A stretch of DNA of 64,000 bases from NCBI GenBank assembly GCA_036897095.1, contig JAYMSP010000073.1:1-64000 (forward strand), written 5' to 3'. The position numbers were made by a program, and so were the translations under genes. The notes below the pieces were generated by a model. That model ran no database searches, was not told the DNA's origin, and worked only from the letters and a program-made list of their open reading frames with translations. Of the stretch, positions 1 through 14,025 are shown piece after piece (position 1 is the first letter of the stretch; each line of letters starts with the position of its first letter). Origin of the DNA: Plantago elongata. Taxonomy: Eukaryota > Streptophyta > Magnoliopsida > Lamiales > Plantaginaceae.

Positions 1-31
<31 letters not shown>
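1..31. repeat. (TA)n microsatellite
   Basis: The window opens inside a pure TA dinucleotide run. It probably lies in an intron of the PGAP1-like gene, since the first exon I can recognise begins at 528. The stretch from 32 to 527 holds no exon I can support. Confidence 0.9.
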
Positions 32-33
<2 letters not shown>

Positions 34-527
34 TAATTCTGAGGTCAGGATAAGGAATTAAACAAAAAAGAAAATCATAAAACATGGTGATCTTTCGTAG
101 TTTCTTGGGTTGGTCAACTTCACCTGAGTTACATAGAATTTTTGTACGTACATCACAGCTTGTTATGATCAGTTTATATAATATACGATATAAAGGAAAG
201 TAACATGTTAGCCCTAATCTCAGAGCATCCGTAATGTGGCCTTTGTTTGACTGCGCTTTGCAACTCAATTCTTTGAGATTTTACAGAAACTGCATTAGGC
301 TGTAAACACTGCCAAGATACTCTGCCTTATCCCTAGTTACTAGGAAATTAATGAACTTAAGTCCAGTATATATCTCTTTCCTACTGGGCCATTCCCGCAA
401 CACATAAAGGTTGAACTGCAAACTTTTGGAAGGGTAAAAAAGTGAGTTGTATGATAATGTTTAATTTCCATCGTTTTACTTTGGTGTATGTACAGTAGGA
501 ATTTCTTTAACTCACTACATGATACAG

Positions 528-3500
528 GATTACGAACCCTTGGCATATCTAGGTGTCCAAGTAATCCCCAGTGGACCAAGGATGGACTTGAAAGAGATCT
601 TTACATACAATCAAAGACTGTCACTATTTTAGCTATGGATGGGAGAAGACGGTGGTTGGACATTCAGAAACTGGTTAGTCACTTCAAGTCCAGAGACAAT
701 CGATTTGATCATTGTTGGGGCAGAGTCATCGATCTATTATGGATTATTTTGTGGATCTTACTATCTCCTAAAAATCTATTAAGTAATCCGTTACCACCTT
801 TAATTTGGTTAGATATACAGCTCGCTTTTAATCCATGTAATCTACATTAAGTGTTGCTTTGTGCATTAAGTAAAATGAATTCGAATCTTCTCTGGAAGGC
901 CTTTTTTTAGCCCCAAGCATGGCAGTGATAAAATAGTATACATTGATGTACTCACCATGGAGAATTATTGACTTACTTGAGCATTCAGGGTTCGAATGGG
1001 AAAGATCACTTTGTTTTTGTCACGAACCTGTCACCTTGTTCTGGTGTGCGACTTCATCTTTGGCCAGAGAAGGGAACATCCAATTCAGAATATTCAGCAA
1101 ACACGCACGTTCTTGAGGTGACATCAAAGATGGTGCACATCCCATCCGGGCCAGCTCCAAGGCAGGTATATGTACTGTTGTTGGTGGAGATCTTTTTGGT
1201 AGGCACACATATGTTACTCCTTTCTAACATGATCATTTCTCCTACAAGATTGAGCCAGGCAGTCAAACTGAACAAGCTTCTCCATCTGCGGTGTTTTGGT
1301 TGGCTCCTAAAGATATGCATGGTTTCAGATTCCTGACAATCTCTGTGGCTCCTTGCCCGGTACATTGTTTTGTTAAGCTTAAAAGACTTTCCTCTATTAA
1401 AGTATTCTGAGCCATGTGCATACAAGAATTTATCCTGAACTTGTTTGGTGATGTTTGAAGGAAATCTAGATAGCTTTTGACTTTCATATCTGAAAAGGAG
1501 GGAATTAGTACATTGTATAGTGTGGTCGGGATTGGGTTTCTGTAGTTCCAATAACCCTCATAGAAAAGGATTTATGGGTTTTTGGGGAATCCCTAATTCC
1601 CTGTGGTAGTATTGATGCCAGAGTCCGCTGGATGTGGATTAACACGTTCACCTCCAACCAATAGGTCTGGGGTTCGAGCCACCTTTGCCGTTTCAAAAAA
1701 AAAAAAAAACACTAGTTCTAGGTTTATTTGGTCAAAAGTGTTCCATCTCTTGCATTATTCGTCGAGCAGAATTACTGGTACCAGTCTGGTAAAGAAAACG
1801 TTCACTTGTAAGATTAGTTTTAACCTTAGTAATGCTCTTTAAGTTGGATTACTTCTCATTCTACTCTGCTTATTTTGGGGGTGGGGGGTGGTAATTTAAG
1901 ATACACTAAATCCTTCTATTTTTCAGACTGTTTCAGGAAGACCTCCACCAGCGACTTCTATGGGAATTGGACAGTTTTTCAATCCTGAGGATGGAGAAAA
2001 AGTATTCTCTCCTTATCAGTTGATCCTCACGAAAAAGGTCCAGATTTTGTGTAGTTTATCAGCTTTGATTCCATTATATCAAGCAACGTTTCATTTTATT
2101 AACTTGATTTTTAACAGGATGTGCATCTAAAGGAGGATCATCCTCTCGTTCTAAACCTCACATTCTCAGTTAGCTTAGGCCTTCTCCCGGCTTTGTTATC
2201 CCTCAGAACAACAAGTTGTGGAATTAAGAACTCGGGATTTACTTTTCAAGAGACAGGAGATGACGAAACTAGCAGTAAGAGTTTCCTCACCATTTGTCTT
2301 AATCAAAATTTAGCATTATCATCTTAAGTTCTTCTTACATGTTGAATGTTCCCCTAACCTAGCATATTGCAATCTGAGAAAGTACTCTCTCACTGAATTT
2401 GGTATGTCATATGTGGCTTGGCCTGACAATCTATCACTTTTGGTTCAGCATTTAGTAAATTATAATAGATTCCTTGCTTTGTTATTTCATTTTACTGGAT
2501 TACATTATAAAACATTTTGGTCAAATTTCTCTTTATTTTAAGCCTGATGACTTACTCACCTCACTTCAAAGCTTTTCCACCTAAGAAGAAAATTAATCAA
2601 GCATTGTCTATAGGTAATGCTAACTAACAGAGGTGGTGAATCCGATTATCATCTTCATATCAATTTAATAGTACCAATTTTTAGTGCCAACAAGGAAGTC
2701 CTTTAGATAACTGCCTATAAATCTATAGGGTATACATTTCCTGCTGAAAAAATCCTCTCTAAATAAGACAGTCTCCGATTTATGGAGCATTCATGAATGG
2801 ATCCCCAGATCTACTTAGTTTGTTAGCAATCTTAGAAACATAGTAACTGATTCACATAATTCAGGACTATGCAAGCTCCGGTGTTTCCCGCCTGTGGCCC
2901 TTGCCTGGGATTCAACATCTGGTCTACACGTGTTTCCAAATTTGTATTCTCAAACCATAGTAGTGGATTCCGCCCCAGCACTCTGGGCATCATCTCAAGA
3001 GTCTGAAGAGACGACGGTGTTGCTATTGGTATAGTCTCTTGACTTAAAAAGATTTGTTTCTTCGCGAACATTACTCGTTATGATATATGTCTTTTCAATT
3101 CTTTGCAGGTGGATCCTCACTGTTCTTATGAAACTACTATTGCTGTTTCTCTCACAGCGGCTGCTGGCAGATTCTTGCTTTTATATTTTTCTCAGGTAAA
3201 AATCTGTTCTCTGCCTCCCCATACTTGAGAACTGCTCTTTTCCAGACATACTGATGTACTTCCCTTTCCGTCTGAAACCTTCGCACAAACGCAAATTAAG
3301 ATCTTATCAAGAAAAAGAAGATTTCCGTTTTTTACTACAAGTGTTGATCAATTTGCAATTGCATTTTGATTTCTGAGAAATATCAACTTTTATCCAAAAT
3401 CCTTCACAAGTGGTTGCCAGTGCCCTGATTTAAATCTTATGTACAATAGACTGAACTTTTATAGGACTTGTATTTTTTGTCCTTGTCAGTCAGAATCTGG

Positions 3501-6024
3501 GGACCATTACACAAAAATACGAGTCACAAATACCATCTATATTACACTCATCTGAGTCTCTGAGCTTTATCTCGAGTATTTTGAATGCATACGCTGCAAC
3601 TATTTATATTTGCCCTTAACATCTGCTAATCCTTTTTCTTTTAACGGTAGAAAATCACTCTTAATCTGGTGAACTGATCCTCACTGTTCATATTCTTAAT
3701 TTCTTTTCATTCATCTCGTTTCACTACATTGATGAATTCTTATGATGTTTGGCGCTAACAAACCCAATTTGAATGCAGATTGGTGGTCTTTCCATCGCCG
3801 TGGTGTTTTTCGCTCTGATGCAGCAAGCCTATGCATGGGAACTTGATCAACCCGTACCTTCTCTGCTATCTTCCGTTGAATCAAACTTGAAGAGGCCAAG
3901 GCCATTTTTCTTATTTGCAATATTGCCGATTCTGTTGGCTGTGCTCTTTTCACATCTATACCTGGAATCAACTCCACCAGCTATAAGCTTCTCTATTGTC
4001 TCGATACTTAGCTATATTCTTGCAAATGGAGCTGTTGTTGTGCTGATGTCACTCTCTCATTTGCAATTCTATCTTGTTTGCACGGTCCATGTTTTTATCA
4101 AGAAAAGGTTTCTGTCATAGCTATGGGGGCTTGATCTCATTTAATTCGCATGTGAAAGTGCAACTCATATTGTGTTCTCTTTGTCTATAATTATTTTACC
4201 TATAGAGAAGATCATTGTTGCAGGTGGCAAATATCTGAGCGGAATTCCTGTTCTGTGTTTATTCAGTGGCTAGTGAATGTATCGTCCGCCTTCTCGTCTG
4301 TTAAGGTGATGCAGACATCTAATTGTGCAACCTGTAATCCTCTATTGTTCTAAATTTCTGAAATTGATAAAACTATGTTGTTAGCCGAGTAAACTACTTT
4401 TCATTGGTTGATTATAATTCTGGTAGCTAATTCTTATATTATCTTTTCTGGAGCAGGTTGTGAGAATCATCAAGGCGAACCCAATGCTTATTACTGCAAT
4501 ATTTGCTGTTGCTCTGGTGTATATTGTGCATCCAACCCTTGGCCTCTTCGTGTTGCTCTTGTCACATGCTTTCTGCTGCCATAGTGCTCTTTCCAGGTAC
4601 ACAGTGATTCAAAATTTTTTTTTGAGTAAATAATGGCATTATATCTAAGGGTAGTGTTAAATCGAGAGCAATCATGTTTAAATTAGGAAAGATTGCTTGT
4701 CGATTTTTTCAATATTTTCTAATATAAACGTAATTGCTCTAATGTAATTCGAGGCCCTGTTTGTTTTGCTTTACTGGAATAATGTCAGACAGAAGAAAAT
4801 TAAAGATTTCTTAGAATTAACCAGAGCAATCATCACTCATTCATGCTTGTTCGTCTTAAATGTAATCAAATCCAAACAAGATGTGTTTGGTGCTCTTTTA
4901 TTCAGAAACACCGTAACATCTTAGAATAATTTTGTACTCGTAACTTTAGAAAAACCAATCAGCCATTCACTATGGTTTGAGATCATATATTCCATCAATT
5001 TAAGGATCCCTGGAGGATTTAATCTTTCAAGTCAGAACGAATATAGTATACTGGGTGTTCTGTAGCCATCTCTTTCCTAAGATACAAAACTTGCATTATT
5101 TTTCTGGGTTGAAATATTTGGTGAGGCATGCTAAATTTACACGAAAACTAAAAATTACAAGATATTCTTCTAATATATCCTGAGGGTGTATTCTGGTGTC
5201 TGTAAACAGTTTTCTGATGGCTTCATTTCGCAGTCATCTCCAAAATAAAGATACCTGCGAATCGGGAAAGCTAAATGGTTCGTCTCGGTATGATAAATAC
5301 AATGATGAAATTGGCCAGCTGTCTCCTGTAAATGAAGGCGATACTAGTAGCCCCGAGTCTAGCAGAAGCTACTGTGACGCACAACAAGAGATCTTCCACC
5401 ACCGGCATGGCTTGCTTGTTTTACACTTACTAGCAGCTTTAATGTTTGTCCCTTCACTTGTGGCTTGGTTTCAGGTGCGCACTTCTAACTACATTTTTGC
5501 AAACTTGATCACTGAACTTGGGAGTAGTAAATTTGAGTCACCTTGATCATTGTATTCAAGGAGAAGGCCCTCCTTTGAGTAACATACTAACCTAGTATCA
5601 TCTACCTTTCTTTTCCCTTTTTTTGGTACACACTTCTATCACAAAGTATTCTTGCTTACTGCTGGCACTGACAGGCTTTAAACTTGTGCAGAGAATTGAT
5701 GTTGGGAAAAGTTTTCCATGGTTTTTGGATTCTGTACTCTGCACTGGTGTCATCCTGCATGGCATATGTGATTCCAAGCCCGAATTCAACTTCTTTCTGT
5801 TTCCCATACCAGGAGTCCCATTTTGGGAAGTTAGACTAAGCTTTGCTTATCTTCTTGCTGGATATTTTACATATCTATCTGCCTTGGCTCTGGCACCATA
5901 TAGAGCTTTCTATGCCATGGCTGCGATCGGAATAATTTCATTCACTTTTAGGATCATACAGATTAGAAAAATAAAGAACGGTGAGGCATATCATAGGAGC
6001 AGAAAGCATCACCACAGACACTGA
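528..6024 (+). CDS. GPI inositol-deacylase, PGAP1-like (3' part, 12 exons)
   Basis: PGAP1 is an ER membrane lipase that removes the inositol acyl chain from GPI anchors so that anchored proteins can leave the ER. Exons read in one continuous frame: 528-673, 989-1165, 1249-1359, 1927-2037, 2118-2274, 2865-3028, 3109-3195, 3779-4107, 4224-4305, 4457-4596, 5234-5474 and 5692-6024 (TGA), about 692 residues. Early exons carry family-typical blocks such as TVTILAMDGRRRWLDI, SGVRLHLWPEKG and GPAPRQIEPGS. From about 3109 onward the protein is strongly hydrophobic with several membrane segments, including a VVVLMSLSH helix and YLLAGYFTYLSALALAPY. It ends in a basic His-rich tail (RSRKHHHRH). The N-terminal alpha/beta-hydrolase part with the catalytic serine lies upstream of the window, so activity cannot be judged. 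Splice junctions are inferred from GT/AG sites and frame; the family assignment is from recognition. Confidence 0.9.
1610..1710 (+). mobile_element. tRNA-derived SINE copy, older (intron of PGAP1-like gene)
   Basis: The segment contains CACCTCCAACCAATAGGT, then a pol III B-box-like GGTTCGAGCC, then GCCGTTTC and a poly-A run. It matches the better preserved copy at 57170-57260 over its right half. The A-box side is diverged and I find no clear target duplication, so the left border is approximate. It sits in the intron between 1360 and 1926. Confidence 0.6.
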
Positions 6025-7999
6025 ATTTTATGTGGTATGATTGTCTAATTCTTTTGTAGCAGTAAAATTTTGTATTAGCTGTGTGATCATATATGCAATT
6101 TTGGCATAGATATTAGTGACAATTTTTAGTGCACGTTAATTCTGCCTCTCTTTAAGGATGATTCAAATTACACATCAATATTAAATTACAGTGTCAATAA
6201 CCGGGACAATAAGTCAAGTATGTGATGTTTTGTTTCTAAGAGATGATATCAATTTCATTTGTTTAATTGAAGCATCATACACTTGTTTCACATCACATGT
6301 TTAGTTTTGGAGAAACTCTCCCTCCATAGTTTGTGACGGTACTAAGAGATCCCCGCATTATGTATATTAATTGTACTTTTTATATTTTTGCAACTTCATA
6401 AAAAAAATTATTGCACAATTATTATGTAATAATATACAATTTATAAAAATACACGAAACACACAAAAATTCACAATTTACATACAACATCGTACAATTAA
6501 TATACTATAATGTAGGACTCTTGTAAATTATGGAATCTCACGAGTTTTTGTATTAATTTTGATATTATGCGTTTTATATGCTTGTTTACCTTTGCAATTT
6601 GTATTGGTTGTATCAGTAATTAAAACAGGATCCAGGTTTATTATTTTGTATTTAGTACAGTATTAGATTGTGATATTGACATTCTAATTAAACGAATTGT
6701 GCCATAACTAAATACTGTACGAGGTCGAATTGGTATCCAACAAAATTTACTCCTTTTTATCTATTCATTCATGTTCTCGTAATTGAAGGAAGCCTCTATT
6801 CCTTCCCACGTAGAAGCACGAATAATAGTCACATGTGCTTAGAAGAATTTGTACTTCCCTTTCCTTCCATGTTCGGCATTTGCATGATTGAGTATTCTTG
6901 GCTTGAGAGTTAGGATCTTCCATGTCCATTTGCCACTTGGCCGGTAGTTGGCAAATTTGTCCCAAGTCATCATCCAGAAATTGGAATTATCTTTGGTTGC
7001 AAATTAGAATAACATGCCAATTCCAGGAATTCAAGTGCATTGTTTGGCCGGATTAAACAATTACAAATAAGTTTCCATTGTGCTTTATATTTCAGATCGA
7101 TGCATCCAAAATGCACTTTACAGTCTAAAATCTAAATGTATAATCCTAACTCTATTGCGCCATAATTTCCTAATCCATGAATAAAATATAGTATATTCTA
7201 GTCACTTATGGATTTTGGAGATAGATTAACTTTATACATATACGTGAAATGGGAGTGGCAAATAATTATTAATTTACCGGATGTTCTTAACCGTAAAAAA
7301 CTTAGATAATGTTATTTTTACTGTTGTCAATTTAACGTAGTTTTTAGTTGAACGTCAAATATAATTTACTATATCTCAATTCTCAACGTCAGTAACGATA
7401 AGTTGTTTAGCAAAACTTGAGAAAAGTTGATTTGAGTACTCTTCTAAATGTAATATTAGAATACGAATTTATCAATATCGTTCTTTTTTAATTATATATC
7501 ACCATTGATCTAACTAATCAATTTTATGCGTATTCGCTCCAACTTTCAAATGTTACCCAATATCCACCATTCATTTATCCCTTTATTCTCTCTACTATTC
7601 TTTAAGATTTCGAACCTTAATTTCTACCATCCCGAACAAACCGCCAATTGTCAAAGTGAAAATTGCAACCTATCCAATTGAGCAAGACTGCAAGAGAAAT
7701 CAAAACGATAACCAATTAACCATTGTAGTAGAAACCAAACTGTATTTTCCTCCTACACCTATAAATACATCTACATGCATGAACTTGACAAGTCACCTAT
7801 ATATCTATCTACAGCTGAAAATCATCATATGAACAACAGAACAGGAAGTATGGAAGAAAAGCAAAAGAACCAAAAAGAGATGACCAGACACTGCTTTTAG
7901 CTCCAGATCCAGCCCCGCAAGCAAAGTGCTATCTGTTTAATTCGTTCCGTACTAGGTCACCAGATCTATAATCGTAAGACGCGTTTAGGAAATAATTTT
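6025..7999. other. Intergenic, PGAP1-like to GT92
   Basis: AT-rich sequence between the 3' end of the PGAP1-like gene and the stop codon of the convergent GT92 gene. It contains both 3' UTRs and a small palindromic MITE at 6322-6535. I see no other gene. Confidence 0.7.
6322..6535. mobile_element. Small MITE with imperfect terminal inverted repeats
   Basis: The left end reads CCATAGTTTGTGACGG and continues to TATTAATTGTAC. The reverse complement of the right end reads CCATAATTTACAAGAG and continues to TATTAATTGTAC. The two arms pair over roughly 45 bases with gaps. No ORF lies inside. The superfamily cannot be assigned without a clean target duplication. Confidence 0.5.
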
Positions 8000-9747
8000 C
8001 TACCCTTCTGGGTGATCTTCCCATGGTAGCAAACCACTTTTCGGGTCAGGAAAAGTCTGAATGACCAAATCCCTCAATGCAGTATCATTAATCTCGCAAA
8101 ATCTTGTGGACCAGTCGGGCGGTTCCACAGCTTTTGTACCAAGACCGGGTGCCCGATCCTTGGATCCTACATTTGTATCCTGCTGCCAGTCAGACACATA
8201 AGTAGCCACCCTCCTGTAAAACTTCTGCTTGAACACGTCCCACACTTGGTACTTGTAGTGATTGATCACCAGCATGGTCTTATTCATGTTCTCATACCGA
8301 AATCCAGATTTCAGATGGAAATGGTGCACGACATTGATTAAAGAAGTGTTCAGTGCCTCCGGCCTCACTATACTCTTGTGCCTCTCCGATGCAGACATCC
8401 TACAAGTGTAACCTGTTGTGACTCCAAGATAAGGGGGCTCCCGAAGACCAGATGGACCAAAACTGTGACACGGAACTCGCAACTCAGCTACCTCATCTGG
8501 CCTAGACTGGTTTGTGATTACACCAGACAGTGACATATCAGATGGCAAGTGCAAGAACTCATCCACGTCGATGAAACCAACCCACTCACACGAATCCCTA
8601 GCTCTCATGGCACAATGCGCGAACCCTGCCTCCTGAGTCTTGATCCAAGGCCAAACATGCCTCGTCACATTATACTCTGCACCTACTAACGACTCAACCA
8701 CATTTTCTAAACCATCATCACTATTATTATCGTACAAGAACCAACGCTCAACACCTATTCGACTATGGTACATGATCCACTCGGGCAAGAACCGAGCTTG
8801 GTTCCTCAACATAGTACACACGCACATCCTATGCTGCTTCTTCTCTACCATCGGACTCAGAAGCTTCACACGCGCAATCGACCCTAAAGTCCGCCTCCCG
8901 ACAACCCTAACCGAAACCTTAACCGACCCGCCATTCCGCCTCTTGTTCAACACACTCAAAGGCGTCCTACACCTCACAACCTCCTGAGCAACCGATACAA
9001 CATCAGCCCACATTACAAACTTCGGTTTCGACAAATCCCACCCGTACAAACACCGGAAATTTGACGATTTTGCAACCCTCCCCGACCTAAGATTAAGACC
9101 TTTAACAAACACAATGGTGGTATTGTCCCGGTCAATAATGGCTTCGTAAGCCAGTGAATCCCACCTGTACATGGTCCCTGGCTGCAGGTAACTGTTACTG
9201 CCATCGACAGCAAGGGACACGATTGCGCCACGTGGATTCAACGGGCACCGCACGATCTGTAGGTTTTCTTCAAACTCATCGTCTAGAGAATTTGGAGAAA
9301 GCTTGACTAGCGGTTGAGATGAATTTTGAATGTAAACACAGGCTATCGCATTTTTAGCAAATAGAGGCGTTGATGGAGGGTATTTTAGGAAAACCAAAAC
9401 CTCGTCTGGAAAAGTAACCGTTTCTCGGATCGAAATCGCCGGAAAGTTTGAAATCTCGCCGGAAATCACTTCCATTGCCGGAACCTTCACTCTCGGTACT
9501 ACTCTCGGCCGATATTCCTCTGCTTACAAACAAACAACAAAATTTATTAAAAATAATAATAAAAAACAGCAATTGCTAAAATAATTTCACTATTGAGCTA
9601 AAAAGGAACAAACTTGAAGGAGAATCTGTTTATTTTATTACCTGTGAGAATAAGGCGAAAGGTGAAGGAGGAGATTGCGAAGATGAAGGTGCAGGATAGG
9701 AAAATGAGGCTCCATGATAAGAAACTGCGTTTCTTCCGATCCTTCAT
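8000..9747 (-). CDS. Glycosyltransferase family 92 (DUF23) protein
   Basis: Two exons on the minus strand, 9747-9642 and 9519-8000, give 541 residues ending in TAG. Exon 1 encodes a type II membrane anchor: MKDRKKRS, then a hydrophobic stretch (WSLIFLSCTFIFAISSF). This is the expected topology of a Golgi glycosyltransferase. Joining the exons reads T-E-E-Y-R-P-R-V-V straight into the long second exon. The catalytic GT92 domain covers about residues 265-510, with CVCTMLRNQARFLPEW near 268, YDNNSDD near 298-304 and the metal-binding DVDEF near 353-357. Plant GT92 members include the galactan synthases GALS1-3. This sequence looks closer to the other plant branch (the At1g27200 type), whose substrate I do not know. 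The start at 9747 is preferred because exon 2 alone would lack both the anchor and an ATG at its first in-frame residues. Confidence 0.9.
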
Positions 9748-11559
9748 GTCGAAATGGATTACAGAAGACGAACAGCACCTGTGGAACGAAAGCTAGAATT
9801 TGTTTTGCAGAGGTTCATCAGAATCCTATTCACTCAATAAGGTAAGGTTATTGATTGATTGATTGATGGTGTTTAGGGTAGAAAAAATGAAAGGAATTTG
9901 GTTGGTAATGGGTCTGATTGTGTCAGAGGTTTTGCAGAATTGGAAGTTTCGGTGTCTCATTTGGAAAACTTCTGATCTGATGAAGAAGAAGAAGAAGAAG
10001 AGAATAGTGGTGAGGTGAGGGATTTGGTTTGAATAATCATAATTATTTAGGGCTAATTGTGATTAGTCAATAGCTGAAGACCACTTTGATTGCGCTCAAA
10101 GAATCTGGGATTGGTAATAATGATACTGCTATTTCCCTAGTTTTCAATTCTTAACATAGTAATGTCGCGGTAATGAAAGTACCCGAAAAATAATAAAGTT
10201 ACTATATTCAGGGAATATATGAGTATTCATATTTTTTTCACACCAAACTGATTAAGATCTTACCATGTGGATAGATTCAATTTCAGGTAGACTCCCTAAT
10301 CCCTATATACCAGGGCGGGGTTAGAAAATAAACGTTTAATTTATTAGATACTTTAATTTTTTATGGTAATATCTTTAAATGTTTATTGATAGTAAATTCC
10401 GTAAAATTACTTATTGACCTGAATAAAATACACATTATTAGTGATACACGATTAATTGTACGTATATTGTTAAGTATTTCTAAATTTTGATGGCTAAAGA
10501 ATTGTAAAATTTTGCTATAATTTTATGAGTTGCAAATTAAATCAAAATTTTGATTGTGATTATGACAATAATTATTTGATTTCTTGAGTTATATATACTT
10601 GATTGAAAATGTAAATACGAGATGTAGTATCATTCTTTACAAAGGTATTTATAATTTTTATGACTTTATCAATAATTATTAAATTGTATTTAAAACTCAT
10701 TAAAAGGTAATAGTAACATTTCCCTCATGTTATATTTTTTGAAATTGTCTTTTTGATCAAATTTATAATTGAATTTTTATCATATGAGGTGGAAAAAGTC
10801 TTAGACGCTATTAATTTATTCATCTTCAATTAAAAATAGTAGTTATCGTCTTTAAAAAAACAAGGATATTTTCATTATCTCATACAGGTACATAAGTTGA
10901 CAATTACTACTTGGTAGTTAGAGAACATTTTTCAATTCCTTAGAAATATAGAAGTCTTTTCCTTACATTCTTTTTTGGCCAATGTGTCATTTCATTAGCA
11001 TTTTAAGGTCGGGCATTATGCCTTACAACTATATGTTTGTATTGTGATCTATAATTATTAATTAATCAAATTGTTAAAATTTTGTATTATACTGAATCGT
11101 GATACAGCTAAGGGCTGTGAAGGCTTGGCCTGGGGCAGTTAACTTTATGGGCTGGTTGTCTAAATAATTCATGGTTAATAATTCAATTTCAATTAATTAC
11201 TTTATTATTGCATTGCGTGTTAATATTGCTTTTATACGTAAAGTTGAATAGTTGATCATGGATTATTCGATAATTGGTGATGTGGTTTACATAATTATTT
11301 ATTATTGTCCTTTTCCCTTTGCGTTATGACAGGTTAGTTTATGAATCAACTTGTATTTTATAATTATTAGTACGTGGCTCAATCATTTGAATACACCTTC
11401 ATTCGGAATATTTATTTGTCGGCCTAGAATATTACATACTATACTCTATCAATATAATAATGAATATAATTTTTATATAATTTATTAATAAAATATTCAT
11501 ATTATTAAGCAAAACACCCACGTGAAATAGGTATTATTATAATATAAAAAATTTCAATG
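9748..11559. other. Intergenic, AT-rich, upstream of GT92
   Basis: This holds the promoter and 5' UTR region of the divergently facing GT92 gene, including short GATT and GAA microsatellites near 9853 and 9979. Beyond that is AT-rich non-coding DNA in which I see nothing recognisable. Confidence 0.6.
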
Positions 11560-12470
11560 ACACGTGGTACCCTAAGTTGTGACATTTCGAAAAATGTACA
11601 TTTGGTGTTACCGTCCAATTTTAGTACCTCGTGACACGTGGCAGCTTAATTACGTGATACGTGTCACATTGAAAATATAAAAATACAGTGGACTTAAACG
11701 TAAATACAATCGTCTTTATTAATTGTAAATAGTTCATAAGTTTTAATAATATTACTAAATTACCCATATAAAAATATATCTTTATTGAATACAATTTATA
11801 AGAAAATAAAGAATAAAATTTTTAATGGCTGAATTCTTCTGCCATCATGGAGCTTCCAGATCTGGTTTGATGGAAGCTCCACGACGGAGCTTTCAGATCT
11901 GACAGCTTGGGTGCTCTATTGAGGATGAATCACTTATAAAATTCAAAAACCCAATTGAAAGGTTTATTCTAGCAAATCGCGTTTTTTGAATTTTTTTTAT
12001 TTATTTTATATGTAATAAAATATGATTTTTTTTATATTTTAAAAAATATATTTGAATTATATTAACCAATTTATATTGATAAATTACGAGAGAGTAACAC
12101 GTGTCCCACTTTTTTCTAAATTTAATTTAATTTAATTATTTTTTTATTTTTTTCATATATACAAATTTAATTTAAGATTATAATCTATAACTTTCAGAAC
12201 TTTTATACATTTCTTTTTGTAATTTAAAATCACTTTCTTCTTTCTTTTAACATTATTTTATGTTAATTTTACAAAATAATTGATTTATAATAACTGAAAA
12301 TTATGTGGTGAAATTTGAAATTGTTAAAATTTATTTTATTTGCGATTTCACCCATAAAAATTTTAAAATTTAAAATTGACACGTGTCGCTTCTTTAAACT
12401 GTCACGTGTTACGGATGTACCAAAATTGAACACAATGTTAAATTAAGGTGTCAAAATCAGGCAGTAACAA
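11560..12470. mobile_element. Non-autonomous DNA element with long imperfect TIRs
   Basis: The left arm contains CCAATTTTAGTACC, then GTGACACGTGGCAG and ACGTGTCACATTG. The reverse complement of the right arm contains TTCAATTTTGGTAC, then GTAACACGTGACAG and CGACACGTGTCAA. The arms pair over at least 60 bases. The interior is AT-rich with a short GC island near 11840-11920 (GGAGCTTCCAGATCTG-type repeats) and has no long ORF. The long TIRs suggest a Mutator-like MITE. No target duplication was established, so borders are approximate. Confidence 0.55.
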
Positions 12471-14025
12471 CTAAATATATCTTTTTTTTAAATTTCACAA
12501 CTTCGGGTATTTTTTAAAAAAGAATCATTAAAATTATAAATATTTTAATTAATAATATTAATATTTATATTAATAACAAGATTTATCTCTACGTGGAATT
12601 CGTTTCTTATAAAACTTTCTTCTTCCTCACTACATGACATTAATCTATCAATTGTAATGGGTTGTATGTGTACTCTTTCTGTCCAAGGTGTAGTTTATGT
12701 TCACATTGTCATTTTCAGTTACATTTCTTTGATATTTCATATTTCAGAATAAATATTCTTCGCGACCTAAATACAATGTGTATATAATTATTTTTTTCAT
12801 TTTGAGTGTCGTAAATTAAAGTGACCAGGTTTATTGGAATTTATAATTACATGTTTGCTAATTAATACTACTTCTCTTATGTATGCCAAATAATTTAGCG
12901 TTGAATTTGTAGCTCAAATGTGCTATGCTATTTATTATAAGGTCCAACGCTATTTCATCACTTGTAATGATGCAAATCATAAACAGAAACCTCAACAGAA
13001 TAATAAAATGTCATTGATTAGTAAACATTGGTGGATTGGTACATTAATTGTAATTGTTGAGAGTTGAGACTAGAGAGCATCTAGCATCCATGCCTCTAGA
13101 ATCTTACATCATGGATGAATTACATTAATTCTTCTGAACTACGAAAATCATACGAAACCCCTAGCTAGATTGTAGTGCTACTTCTAAACCACTAATTAAT
13201 TAAGATTCAAACCTTTAAATTATAACCATTATTTATGATATAGACGTACATGCAATACTTGTACGAAAGTACTTGTTCTGAGCCGGATCAACAATGATTT
13301 GCAATAACAAATAAATTTACGTTTGTAATTGAATTCTATTCGTTTAATAAAAAGATTCTATTCGTTTAATAAAAAGTTTGTTACGTAAATGCACATCTTT
13401 TCTAATAAGTAAGCTGAAAAGTTAACTTGTTCAAAATAAAGATACCTAACTAGTTATTAGCAATATTTTCAGCAAGTAACTATCTTTTCAGCTAGTTTTA
13501 TTAAATAGTGATTTTATTTGGGTACATAATTTTAAGAATATGAAGTATATATCAGTCAATATCAAACTTTAATTATTTAAGTTAAATGATGACTCATATG
13601 GTACAAGTTTTTGTTGATCTTTACATAGGCGGTTTGGAATTTGGATTGGGATTGAAATGAATTATTAAGCACGTAGATAACGAAAAGAGTTCAGAAAACA
13701 AGTCTTACTTGCCTATTTGCCAATTGTGGACCGACGCATAATCTAATCTAATCTTTCTCATGAGGCCCTTTAAGGTTGTGGAAATGTGGGGAAGCAAAAA
13801 AATACTCACATAATGAAAACTACGTGAACTGGAATCCAATTCCAATTCCTCTAATGGTTTCTCATCATTTCTTAATTATTATTTTCCCTTTTCTTTTTTC
13901 ATCTTACCCATTGTAATAGAGTTTCATATGATTATATGAGCAATATCAACTCTTAACTTTCACTTAACGTGCCACTCCCCTTGGTGTGTCCATCTAACTT
14001 AATGGGTACACTAATTTAAAGTAGG
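12471..14025. other. Intergenic, AT-rich
   Basis: No gene is visible. A perfect 22-bp unit (ATTCTATTCGTTTAATAAAA plus AG) occurs twice in tandem near 13335-13378. A TACTCTTTCTGTCC sequence near 12672 resembles a decayed Stowaway-type MITE end. Confidence 0.5.

Noticed and set aside
9013-9231. Overlapping frames on the GT92 and other coding exons
   Set aside because: Shadows of long GC-richer exons in other frames; no independent features.
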